Positions 23,970 through 36,400 of a stretch of DNA of 64,000 nucleotides are shown here, piece by piece. This DNA comes from Stratiolaelaps scimitus (lineage: Eukaryota; Arthropoda; Arachnida; Mesostigmata; Laelapidae), in contig JABWDB010000018.1 in NCBI GenBank assembly GCA_019614645.1, positions 806,001 to 870,000 on the forward strand. Direction: 5' to 3'. Both the position numbers and the translations under genes were made by a program. Every line of letters begins with the position of its first letter. Within the stretch, counting starts at the first letter, position 1. A model generated the notes under the pieces. That model searched no databases and was not told the DNA's origin. It saw nothing but the letters and a program-made list of their open reading frames with translations.

Positions 23970-24415
23970 CTCTGTTCCGGGAGGGGAGGGGGGGTCCTGG
24001 GTATATGAAACGAAGAAAGTTTTCCTCAGTTTTATGGTCACACCGCTATCTCAGCCTGTCGGCCTCTTCTTTTTCGCAAGAGCTCCTTCCCGTGCGCGTG
24101 TTGTACAAATGGCGCCAAAGGCGGCTGTCGCAAAACGTGTTTGTGGTCTGCGGCTATGTGGTAATGTGCTCGTGTCTGAGCCTCTCTTTCCCCTCCTCTC
24201 TCTCTCTCTCTCGCTGTGCGTGTATAGCGTGTAGTGCGTGGCTAACGGGCTGTGTTTCTATTCCTGATATCACATTGTGTATTTCGTATGCAGAGCCCGT
24301 GCGAATGGAGTCTCAGGGAAACGAATCCATCTTGTCCTCAGAGGCCATTTGGGTGGTTTCGTGGTCGTTTGCAGGAGCACCGAGCAGCCAGGCAGCCCGA
24401 GTTACTGGAGTCACT
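23970..24415 (+). promoter_or_regulatory. candidate promoter and non-coding first exon for the chaoptin-like gene (speculative)
   Basis: A GC- and CT-rich segment starts after a G-run (GGGAGGGGAGGGGGG near 23980) and ends in an excellent donor, CACT|GTAAGTTTCG, at 24416. It contains a 184-codon plus-strand ORF whose translation resembles no family. The nearest downstream coding exon on the same strand is chaoptin exon 1 at 27296, so this could be its untranslated first exon. An acceptor between them is not certain: CCATAACCAG at about 27221 and GACAGCAG at about 27291 are options. Confidence 0.22.
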
Positions 24416-26968
24416 GTAAGTTTCGCTCTCTTCGTCGTGCAGAGTTCAATTTTTGACGTATGTGTTTTCTTTCGTTATGCATTGTTTCGTGGTGTCGCAC
24501 TTTGCGTGGCAAAAGGGATCTCGCTCGAACTCGGAATTCGTAATTGCCAAGGCATATAGCATCATACCGATGTATGTAGAAGTGTAGATTCAGGATCATC
24601 ACAGTAGATAAGCATTGTTTCCGATTTCTCTGACCTCGGCAAGGTGCGCCAGATAAGAAACGCAGATGGAAACGACAGATTCTACCAGATGAAGAGAATT
24701 AGGGGTAGGCATTTTACTGAATAAGACATCTGCCTCACAATGAGCTGAAGGATTTTCACGCAGGCAGCCAATCTTTCGTCCCGAAGAACAGTCGGTCGTC
24801 ACGGCAAACTTAGCGTGCTAGAGAAATGAGGTAACGAGGGTAATAGCTAGGAAAGGTATATTCGCAGTTCTTTCTTCGAGGACAAATACGGATCATATGA
24901 GACACGTTCTCTAGAATACAACGCAAGGGTAACGACGCCCTATTGGTTGACACACGGAAAGTGCACAATCATTATAGATGGATTGGTCACAAGGCGCACG
25001 ATTAATGAGTCCATGCAATACAATTAAAATTTTCTTCGTTCTGGGAAAAATGTAGCTGAAACGGCGGAAATTGAGTGTTGAAGTGAAAGAGGAATCCGAT
25101 GTTCTTGAATAAAAATTCGGCCCAGTCAATTGAAATGATTGCCGGTCAGCTACGAATAGTCTGTTCAATCCAGAGAACCTCGACCAGCTGCACTATGGAA
25201 GGTGTGAAGAGGAGGAACGTGCAGAGTTCCTCAACATCAGCTCGATAAGGATAATCGTTCGCATCCTTTGCACCATCACTGTTTCGCTGCTTGCTCGGCA
25301 AACAGAGAAGCGTTTTATATACGAAATTGTGTTACAGGAGATGGAGAATGACATGTACATTCTACGGTAATCGCCAAGACAAAAAATGGGTTGGCTAAAC
25401 CCAAGATGCATGGCCTTTCTGTAAATACTGTCCATAGGCCGAAGGCAGTGCATAGATCATTGTATCGAATCGTGGTATTGTTTTAGCAGAACAACACGGT
25501 CATATGCGAAGCCTAGACTTGTGTCAGCTGTGGTTTACCACTGTTGTATCTAGAGATTCGAGTGAACTCAAAGATAGAAACATGATTCTACTGGATAATA
25601 TTCGTTTTGTTAGCTCACGTATGCAACGATGTTTGACTGGCTTTAGAGCAGTAATCTCCTTACGCTTGATAAATTAGCACGGTGCCGCGCCTCGTACAAT
25701 AGTCAATTTAGGCGGCTCTGTTGAAATTTAAGTTCCAACAAAAACGTTTGCATGCATTTAGCCATTTTTATGTTGTTCCAGATGTCTGCGTCGGCTAATG
25801 CCCGGCGAGCGGTTGATAACCACCGTAGCAGTGTAGATTAATCGTGTTTGTTGTTTTTTTAAAACAAAGTACTCCTGATGTTATTCTGCACAGCACCGGC
25901 CCCAACGAAGGCTCGATGGAGGCGATTTAGTCAACGAATCCTTGTGCACTAAGCCAAGTGGCGTCTGGCTCAAAAATGCCACTGAAGTCGTAATTGAAAA
26001 CAACAAGGACAACCATGGGGACAGAGCTAGCAATGTCTAGAAGAAACAACAGAGTTATCTCACAGAGCCAACGAACGCAAATAAATTTTTAGCCTGTTCA
26101 ATCGGGAGATTTGTCTAAAATCAAACACCAATTTCTCATTAAGGAAATATATTTTTCTATCGTATATTTGGTGGGAAAGCTATTTTTATTTATATCAGAG
26201 CAACCAGATGTTGTGGGTCACAAGGTTACATCACAGATTACGGTACACGGTATATCTGACCTCATTTTCTCCGCGATTGTTCAGCGTTATTCATGTCCTA
26301 TTACATAACGTCTGTAACATTGTAAAACCGTATTATTAACCATATTATATTTACTCTGTCGTCGAAGCGTACACACTCATCAAGTATCTAGAATTCATTA
26401 TGCATTTTACGCCCGACAAACCTTAGTGTGTTCTAACTAGCTCTAAATATTATGAGCATAATTAATCTTGTGGCAAGTGGCCCAGCTCGCCACAGGTTTT
26501 CACTGCGGACGAGCTGTGCCCTCAGACACCCGTCCGAGTCTTCAACTGATGCCACCTCCCACCCCACGATGGCTGCCGTCTCCTTCACTACCCGATGTCC
26601 TCTGCCCTTTCCATGGGCCCTCTCTGAGGCTCCCTTTCCCTCAGGCGGGAATTTCACGTGTCGACTTTGTCGTATATCTACATCGGGCAGGAAGATGCGG
26701 AGCTCCGCAATCCCTTCGAATGGGGCGTCGCTGCCGGGATACGTGGTGACGCTGTGAACTACGAGAAACGTGAACGCCGCTGATGTTGGTTACGAAGCCC
26801 ACAAGAGTGGCCAATGTTGAACTCGCCTCTTCCTCTCGGTTAGCTGTGCAACACAAGGAAGTGATATTAAATCAGATGTTGGCTCATAGGTGGATACAAC
26901 CTTAGAGATATCTACGCCAAGAAAAACGCTGCCAGTGAAGAAGGTTCATATATCGTATATATACATAC

Positions 26969-27005
<37 letters not shown>

Positions 27006-27295
27006 TTCTCTTCGAATCTAAATGATGTGCCACAATGAAACTCTTATCTGTGCATCTTCATATGGATAACCATAGTATTATAATTTATATGGAGAGGATT
27101 GTCGACAAATGAATTTGCTACGATGCATTTCATCGCGAAAAATCGTATCACCACCCTTTTGTCTGGCGTCAAAATCTCGATGGATATCAGTGTCATCTGT
27201 GTGTTCCCGCTGCCATAACCAGCCTGCAGATTCGGCAGAGCGAAATCACCAGGCGGATTAACAAATCAAAGTTTACGGCAGTCGACAGCAGCGAA
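24416..27295. other. non-coding flank upstream of the chaoptin-like gene
   Basis: No gene seen. A (TA)n tract lies at 26972-27001. A modest GC-rich ORF pair at about 26.45-26.75 kb is open on both strands and has no family resemblance. Confidence 0.5.
26972..27001. repeat. (TA)n microsatellite
   Basis: About 30 bp of TA, some 300 bp upstream of the chaoptin-like start codon. Confidence 0.9.
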
Positions 27296-27470
27296 ATGTG
27301 TCGAGCAGGAATTCGCTCGTATCCCGTACGTGGGATGCTGATGTTCTTGACAATAACATTCATGTTTTTTGGCGGATGTTCAGCCTCACCAGAGTGCCCT
27401 TTCCATGCGATGTGCTCGTGCAAAAACGCCATGGTAACCTGTGTCGGTGTACGGATCTTTTCACTCAAAG
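27296..27470 (+). CDS. chp: chaoptin-like exon 1: signal peptide and LRR N-cap
   Basis: It encodes residues 1-58. The ATG at 27296 gives MCRAGIRSYPVRGMLMFLTI, a basic stretch followed by a hydrophobic core ending GGCSA, a plausible signal-peptidase site. Mature sequence begins SPECPFHAMCSCKNAMVTC, the cysteine cluster that caps the LRR array. A second Met at residue 14 would give a more compact signal peptide, so the start could be there. The exon ends CAAAG|GTAAAT in phase 1; G joins AT of exon 2 to make Asp. The frame is open upstream of the ATG, so the choice of start rests on the signal peptide alone. Confidence 0.8.
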
Positions 27471-30400
27471 GTAAATTATGCGAAACACTCCAACTTGTTG
27501 GCGAACGACCATTCCAACTTGAAACGCTGTTGTTGTTGTTTTTTGTTGTTGTTGTTTTTGCTATAACAAAATAAAACAATTAGCAACATGTGTAGCTTTG
27601 TAGTGTGCATATCTCAGTAGTTGGTGAATTCCAGCTCACGAATCAAACCAAGATGAAGGTCGCTTATCTGACCGATTAACTGACCACTGAAGCTTGCACT
27701 GACTTCCTCACAACTCGATATTCGTATACGAATTGACAGCTAAATTTTATGCTATGACGCGCATGCTCTGCTTTTGTTACCAGCTCTCGAATTGACAGAT
27801 ATATATAAAGATGCAAATTTAATATGATTTTTTCGAGCTGTCCCTATATTGTATTGCATCGTATGCGCGAATCGGGTGCTCCACAAGAATCCACAAAATA
27901 ATGCGGTCACCGGTATCAGAGTTTGCATGCAAACTTAGCAGGGATACCAGTAGCCAATAGTATTCAGCGGCAACACTCACTAGCAGAACTGAGGGCGTCT
28001 GGGGGAACTATGGTCTGCCATTTGTTGCCGCTCTCAGTCCACTCTTGATTGGACAGTATCACCGATAATACACACACATATATAGGCATCAATGTATCAG
28101 TAAGGGGACTGTGTTGTGGTTCGCACCGTGTTTCTGATACGGCTGCGGTGGCGGCGGTGGACAAGTCAGCAGTCGCGGGAGGTATCAAGCAGCCAATGTT
28201 GGATGAACGAAACACTGAGCGCATCGGATTCGCGTCAGGTGAAGCACAGTCTCTGAGAATTGGTCCACAGTATCTTATAAAACACCAGGATACTTAAGGT
28301 TTGCCTTCTCTCTCTCTCTCTCTCTCTCTCCTCTCTCTCGTTATTTTAAAATTAAGAGAAACTATTCTGCTCAGTGTTATTACTTCGTTGTATCACACAA
28401 CCTGATCTTTGGTCTAAGCCTGTATTATTTAGGTATTCTTATTATTAACATCGGAACTGTGTGTTTTATGCGTTGCATATACCGCAGATAAATCTTGCAT
28501 GTAATCATCGCTTGTCGACATCGGTTTCATCAACACCGATGCCCGCAGACTTATGTATCTGCAAGTATAAAAAACGTTTATTTGCATCTTGCATCCTGAA
28601 ATCAAACAGTGTTCCGTAAGCGCCGTCGATAATACCAAATGCAAGATTCTTGCAAGTGTCAACTAACAACGTAGGAAATTCATTCCCCTATAGGGTAGAT
28701 CATATGGTTTCATCAGGACGCTTCCAAACTGCGAGGAATTAGAAAGCATATTCGAGTTGGCAAATTGTTTACCTATTCTTAATTAAAGTGCTTCGACAAT
28801 AGCTCACTAATCAAGTCGAAACGGACAGATTTACACAGAAACGCTGAACGCCGAAATCGAGCTGATGTGTTTCGTGTAATTAGCAGAGAACGCGATAATG
28901 ATTCGTATAATGAGAAAATAAAATCGTCATGCTGTTTCATATCTAATAGGTTAGGATAAGCGACTGATTATTGAATCATGATCGAGTGTTGGGTGATTTT
29001 AGAAAATAAATAATCAAAATGAGACGTACGACTTGGCTGTTCTGTCTCGAATAATAAAGCTTTTAATGAGACCTTCAACGTGCTGCACGGTTCTTCATAT
29101 ATTTTGGCCGAGCACCATCGTGAGAGCATGTGGATTAATGGGGATTAATAAGGATGACCGTGCACAGGACTCGTGGGAGTGGAGGTTTTCCTTATGTAAA
29201 ACCCATCTTCTTGAAGCCGAACTAGAGGTGGTGATAAACTGTATAGCATATCGATAATAACGGATTATTTTATTATATGTGACGAGAATACTACTCAGCG
29301 CGTAATTTTACATGTAGATTGATTACAGCTGAATGAAACCCATTAGTCTTATGAGAAGTCAGACCTCTAAGTTTTTCTTTAAGACAATATATGTGCGACA
29401 AATCCCGATGCAATTACCTCTCTGTGGTGCCTGTTATAGGATCTCTTGTTCATAATTTATCTTAGTAAGTATCCCGGCACAAAATTTACAGTCAAAATGA
29501 AATATATGGGTTATACTTTCCAGAACAAAGTATCACACACAGGTACGGCTAGTTATGACATCGAATTAATTTATATTTTAGAATAGATAATAACTTGTTA
29601 CGCAGTTGGGGACAGCTGGTGTCAAGTCGAGGCCTCGCGGCTTATAGCTAACTAGAACTAAAAAATTCTACACGACCCGGGATACGATCCGCGAGTCCTT
29701 GACCTGCCAGACTAGCGCTCTAGCGAACTAAGCTACCATGCTCCAGGCTATATTCAGCTTCCTTATGCAGGCTGTCTAATTGTGCCGCACAATGGTTTCG
29801 ATTGCCGAAACAACCGAGACAGCATCACTACCCTGAACCAAATGTGTGGCAATGTACATTATGGACTACTGAGTTACTAATGGCATTCTAGTTAAGCCAT
29901 TGTAATGTTACGGATACATTTAAGTAACAGACATGCTGTACCACTCTACGAAGTTCTAATTAAGAAGATCTAATACAGAGAACAATGATCAACTCAATGG
30001 ATGGACCCCGTCCAGCGGAGAAATACAATGAATGAGCCGTGGATCGAATCGAACGCTTTTATCGAGCACCTCGCAAAAATGCGTGAAGCTTCATTTCAGG
30101 AGTTGACAATTCTGGCATATATATATAAATATATATATACATATATATGCAGCATTCATATATGAAAGTCAGTTACAGGTTACTCGATGGTGATAGAGAG
30201 AGTTTCAAGAGTGTGTATTGACCGGCTAACGGCTTCCATTCGTGTCTGCCTTCAACGAGCCACACGTTTGTCACAGGTACTCGCCCATCTTTCGGCTGAA
30301 GTCGACATACACCACTCCCTTAACGAATGTTCCTGATTACGATTACTGCAGTGCGCAAAAGGCCCGCATGTGTACCTAATAGCGTGCGTGACACACTCTC

Positions 30401-33400
30401 AGAGGGGGCCAAGCGTAAGTTGCGGGTTTCGCTATGCTGTCGGGTGCTTCTGATCCGTCGGGAGACCACGTCAATTTCGTGCGCGGACCTGTACGCTCTA
30501 TCAGGAACCGCAAAATGAACCAAGCCCATTTTAATAGCAAAATTGTTCTGTGTGTAATACATATGGGTTCGCCGTTTTACGATACGATCCTCGTGCCGCC
30601 GCGAAAACTAGCTAATTTGCGTGGAAAGTTGCTGTAAGCATATGTTCGGTTTAGATACCCGTAACGCGAAAAGTGTTCTGCAATTCTCTGAAGCTATTTC
30701 CAATGGAGCTATGTAGCTTTCCCTTCGAACAATGTCAGATATAGCATTCGCAAAGGGTCGTATCGTTGCATGACACTTTACCAGGAACAAACTTCGTTTG
30801 CTGCTGAACGACATATTGACATGTGGCAAAAACAGGTTATCTTTATCTGTCTCATTCTCTGACTTTTGAAATTTCACACAAATGTTGACAGGGATCAAAC
30901 GATCCAATCCTGAGGTCAGCCCTGTGATGCAACATCCTAAGCGATTCACATGGCTTGACGGGCCGAGATTCTAAACTCGTTATCAACACATGGTGGATTC
31001 GCCTTTTTGTTGAAGGCTGCGAACTGATTTCGAAGCAATGGCTATAAAGATTGAACTCTTCGATCGAACTGCGCAGAGTGAAATGAGACCGAGTCCAATA
31101 CTACGGACGTGTTACACTCAATCGTTATACGTCGTTGACTTAGTCGTCCAAGCCTGTAGCTTGGACAGCTGGGTCTCTGGCGGTTAAAAGTCGGAGGTTC
31201 CAGGTTCGAGTCCCGCGACCTGCTCCAGGACATATAAGAGAACGTGTGCAAATTGCCCTCCCTTCAATAATTAACAAATAAACGTTTAGCTTTACACGTC
31301 CGAGAGATATTATTGCTGAGCTCATCCCAATTCTGCGGATGTGCGAAGGCAAGTGCCGCGGTTTCCGTCCCGCGTTGAGTTCATTGTAAATAATAGCACA
31401 CTGCGCTTTCCACCATGCATCGTCTTGGTAGGTTAGCTGCCCAACGAGAGCAATTATAGTACCAGCCTCGTCTTCCTTGCAAGCACTTATTTGATCATGT
31501 TGATGGCGCTAATGAGCGGAAGTGATGCTTGCCCGAAGCAGTCCACCGTACTCAACCCTTCTGCTGCATTAGCAATTGTGTAACACCAACAAGCATATAA
31601 CCACAACAGCAATAATAATCATAATAATAATCATCATCACCATCGCCGTCACCGTAATCATCAACATTATAATCAAGTTGGGCAAAGCGGAGGCGGGCGG
31701 GAAGAGATGCCCACGTCCTCGTCGGATCAGCCACAGCCGCAGGCCTGGGGCCCGAACAGCGTCGGAGTGGCGTAAGGAATCAGTCTAGCTAGCTCGTTTA
31801 CCTCGTAAAAGTTTCTAATTAGATTCGACAATTTATCTACTTTCACCTTTCTCGTCTCTCTCTCGCTCTCTCGGTCTCGGCTCCCGGGCTTCCCTTTGCT
31901 GTTGCCGACGCATCAGTCGTCCCCGTTTCAATAACTCTTCATCGCCTTCTCCGCTGTGCACTCTGCCACCCGTTTTGGTAAATAGGTCTAACGAACGCTT
32001 CGTTGTCTATATTGCTCTCTGTTCCATTCGTGGGCCATGTTCGCCACACACTCGACTATTTCATCACTCGGTGCTATTATCGTTTCGTCCGATCTTCTCT
32101 GATCGCCCTCTGCACCCTCTCGGATCTGATGAGCTGGTGGACGCTCTACTGTTCGCCTCTCATTCACCTATTTATCACATTTCTCTCTCTCTCTCTCTCT
32201 CGCTCTCTCGAGATCTGCCTCACTCATATTGCTTCGTTGCTTTTAGTTTCTCCTCCAGTATCAATATCATACTCCCTCGAGCGCTCCATCTCGATCTTCT
32301 ACGGCCTTAATGTTCAAGCTCGTTGCCTATGCAGCAAGCCCTCTGTTCCCTGCGATGTATATAGTAGATGGTACCTGCTTGTAGCGCACCTCTAGGCCGT
32401 CATCCAAGGCAAGAATTCAAGCATACCATAAGCATATATATATATATATATATATGTCTACATGCCGCGTACGCTCACAGCTCCCAGTTAGGTGCACCGA
32501 TGGCTGGGATCTTGTTTCAGAATGGGGATGTGCGCTACGGTCGTCGTCTGCAGGTGACTGACGACAGCTACCATTTCTACTAGTGCTACTACTACTACAA
32601 GTACATATGCCTTAACAGCAGTGACAGGCGCAACCGACGAGTTGTCAGCGTAGTGATACAGCGAGAGCTAGCAGAGAGATAGAGGGCGTTGAAGACACCG
32701 GTGATAGATACTGCAAGGAGAGATCTAATGAGGGGACGAGGAGACCCTGGTGGCGATGATGCGCCCCGCAACGATCACTTATCACACTATAATACCTATA
32801 TCTTACAGCGCCTCGCCCCATCATTCTAAGTGAGTTGAAAGTGTTTGGTCTCATTATTGGGTAGCACTGTGCCACCGGTTCCTCACTCCATGCACCCGAG
32901 GAATTCGTTATTGTTCGTCGTACGGTCGCCGAGAGGGGGTACAAAACTGTCGTGCAATACACATATTGTCGAGATGTGTTAGATATATGTGTGAGATATA
33001 TACACACGCACATACATTCAGACTAGGGCACCTACCCAGCTACGCCGCACATACACACAAAACTATGTAGGCAAATCAATCTATCCTAGGCGAATAGTCA
33101 GCCTCCTGTTAGATCATATGTCGAATGTGGACGTATTTATCTCGTGCGCGCTGCGGCACTCTGTGTTTACACTAAAAGAATGCAATAAACTGGGCGTGCG
33201 CGTGTTGGCAAACTGCTCGAGAACCCTGGGCAGCCAATGGAGTTGTAATGAGCTCAACACTATTACGGGGCGTTGTATTGTAGTGTTAGCGTAGCAGTAA
33301 TCGCGATTGTAGCCGTGCGATTGCCACTCTCTTCAGATGGCGCTCGAAAAGCGTGCCACTGCTCTGGCAACGACTGGCGGAGGCAATCCCTAAGGGAGGC

Positions 33401-36400
33401 GGCCGCCTCGAAAGGTGTCCACAGTGTGAGTCTCCGCTGTCGCCCATTCGAGCGGCGCCGTGCCGAAAGTATGTGTGTGTCTCTATCTACGCCGCGGGCA
33501 GCAGAACCCCAAAGCAGGAAGCGTCTACTGACAGCGACGCTGCTCAACGGGCTTACTGCTGCTGCCTGTATGGCTTCCCGATCGGTGGGCTGTGCCGTAA
33601 GTGAAAGGGGTACGGGCGGCGCGCGCCAACTGGAGTGGCTTCGAGTTTAAATTCGAATTAAGACTAATAAGTGCGCGCGTGGCGGGGTGGTGGTGTTCGA
33701 GCAGGCCCGTGGAGCAGCTAAATTAATTTAGCCTGCCGCTGTTTGCCTACAGTTCATTCAGTAGCAGGTCCTCGTAGCGCAGACTGTCTGTCTCTCTGCG
33801 TGGGCGGCGAACGACAACCAACTAACGCGCACGACGCTTCCTCGGCAAGGCGAACGCGGGGATGTAGATTTGGATTTATTCACGCACAAACACGTGACGA
33901 AGCTGAACGAAGTGACGATCGGCGTCGGAGGCCCAAACCAAAGTAACTGGCTAAGTTGTTTATGGGTGGATCCGGGCGGTTGGATCGTGCACGTGAGCAA
34001 GTCACACGCGGAACATGAAACGGGTCTGGCATGGGAATAGTTTCAGCTGCCTAGTTACTGGGATAGCCTGCCCAGCTATGTATGATGCATCGATCGGAAG
34101 TTGGCAATGGATTGTTGCAACTGAATAGAACTAAGTCCACAATAAGCGATGTGTTGGATAAGTCGAATATAGTGATGAGCGTTATCGGCGCGGCCAGTGG
34201 CAGCAAGCTCTCGTATATACTGGAATTACTAGAAGTAAGTGCAAGCATGTAGACAACGAGTTCGGCTATGAAACGCTTTTGACATCTATTCAGCATACAT
34301 TGTCAAGGATCGAAGGCATCCGTGCTACCAATTCTCCATTCTCCATATTGATATTCCGAGAATATCTGACCAGTCGCATCTACGTTCGAAAATAATCGCC
34401 AGCGGATATCATCTCGTTGTCGTTGATAAATCTCTCTCTCTTTCAAAGAACTGTGCATCTCTATACGCCTAGTCAGTTCTGGTACTCAGCTTTGCAGTGG
34501 GTTCCAGTACAGCTCCGAGCAATGCGGCTTTTTCCTTTCGACATTTCTTTTGTAGTAGTATCGGCCGTAATACGGATAAGTACCGAGAAATGCCGGACGG
34601 GACAAGCGCTACGGACATCCTCAACACGACAGTACCCAGCTCTATTGAATAGGGTAGACCTTCGAGGATGTACAATCCAAGTTCCTCCGATATGGTATTC
34701 CCAAGGATGGACAGTTGTGCGTGCGTTCGTTGTCGTCCTGAAACAGTTATTGGTCCAGCAGGATAGCCTTCCTTTCCAATGCCTCCCACGTTCCAACTCT
34801 CTGCCGCTGCTCCGACGGCGAAGCACGGGGAACAGCAAATAATTCGGGTTTTAGGAGGGTGCCCATGGCTATCAAAGCAAGATCCGCCAGCAGCGAGACG
34901 TAGTGTGACGGAAAGACTTTGGGTGTCTAGTAAATGTGACACTTTTCGGCGTTCCTAAGGACCACATTTATCATGGACACTTCTTTTTTTAAGAGCGAAT
35001 AAAAGCCCCAAACAAGCAATGCCTTGTAGAGGGCGTTTTGGAAATTCTCGAACAGATATCCGGGACGTGGGATCAAACGTGTCCACACTGTCGAGGATGC
35101 GGCTACTTCCAGTTACCATGCTCTCAATCTGTACGCTCAGTCACGTCACAAACGTCAGTATTGTGAAGAAGGAAATTGCCGACACGTCGTCGCCTTGTAC
35201 AGGGGCCAATGAGACCACTGAGCAGCAACAGCCTGTGTCTGTTACCACCGTGCCACGCGCTGTGTTAATCTATTGCACTCTATGGTATGGTGGCAACAAT
35301 TTCGAATATTGTACGAGCACGGAGTGCAGTGTATTGATGACGGCGTTGGATACATCAACAGCTAAGCTAACGTCATTTTCACGTTAGCTTTGGCGAGCTC
35401 TAAACGGTTTGATTGCAATCAATGCAACAGAATGGGACGCAAGTTTATCGGAGATCCCTTGAGGAAATGGTTACGACCTTACTAGGTCTCATGACAGAGT
35501 ACATCGTTGAACCTCGGTAGTATTTATCACAGATGAAGTCGTCCGAGACGACAGTAACTAGCTGATTGTAATAGTGTTATCGTAAGAATGTGATCCATTG
35601 AAAATAAACTCCTCCTCATTTATCACTTGTCATTAAATAGAGGTATTTCTATTGTATATAATCGGTGTTTAGAAGTATCAAGTAATTTTATATAGCACCC
35701 ACAATAATTAGAAGGGCTGTAGAGTGTAGCAGAATTATGGACCTGTTCGTATTGTGTCTTCAGTGTTAATGATAGAATGAAATGGTAAAATACTTGGTTG
35801 AGATTTGAAAGTCGATTCTGCGTCCGCGAAATCGATGATAACTTTGCTTCGTCCCGAGATCTATTTCAATAGTCCTCCGTATAAAGTCCCCTCGTTGAAA
35901 TAATTTTAGAATACCCTCTAGAACAACCATGATCGACTGTTCCCATTCCTCCATAAAACCTCTTCACAATATAATAGTTGATTATAGCTAATTGGGCGCG
36001 ACCGTTTATTATTACTATCTAACATGCCGTGACCTAGATAATGTTTGCTTACTTAGTATTACCCAATTATACATTGAGCGTGTTTTTGTAGACACGCAGA
36101 AACACATCTAGGAAAATGGTCACTGTCCTCAAGCAACAGATAGGCACCTGTGGATAGAGATGGATCTAGGTCTGCAGGCGTCTAATACTGCCGTTCCCTC
36201 TCAGCATATCCACATGTGCGTACGCGCCTCGAATGGAACCAAATAGCACACTTTCCAACGGAGATGGTGATTTTATATGCTGGTCGGAGACCCTATCGAT
36301 GTCCAGTTGAACAGTGCTAACCACACGCGGTGGTGTCCGTGCGTTTGAAGAAGATTTCCTCCTTTCAACAAAAAAAAAACCTCACCGTACGAGCCCGGGT

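Noticed and set aside
24005..24559. A 184-codon plus-strand ORF as a protein gene
   Set aside because: The translation has no family resemblance, low-complexity CT-rich sequence runs through it, and a strong donor falls inside it. It is better seen as possible untranslated exon.
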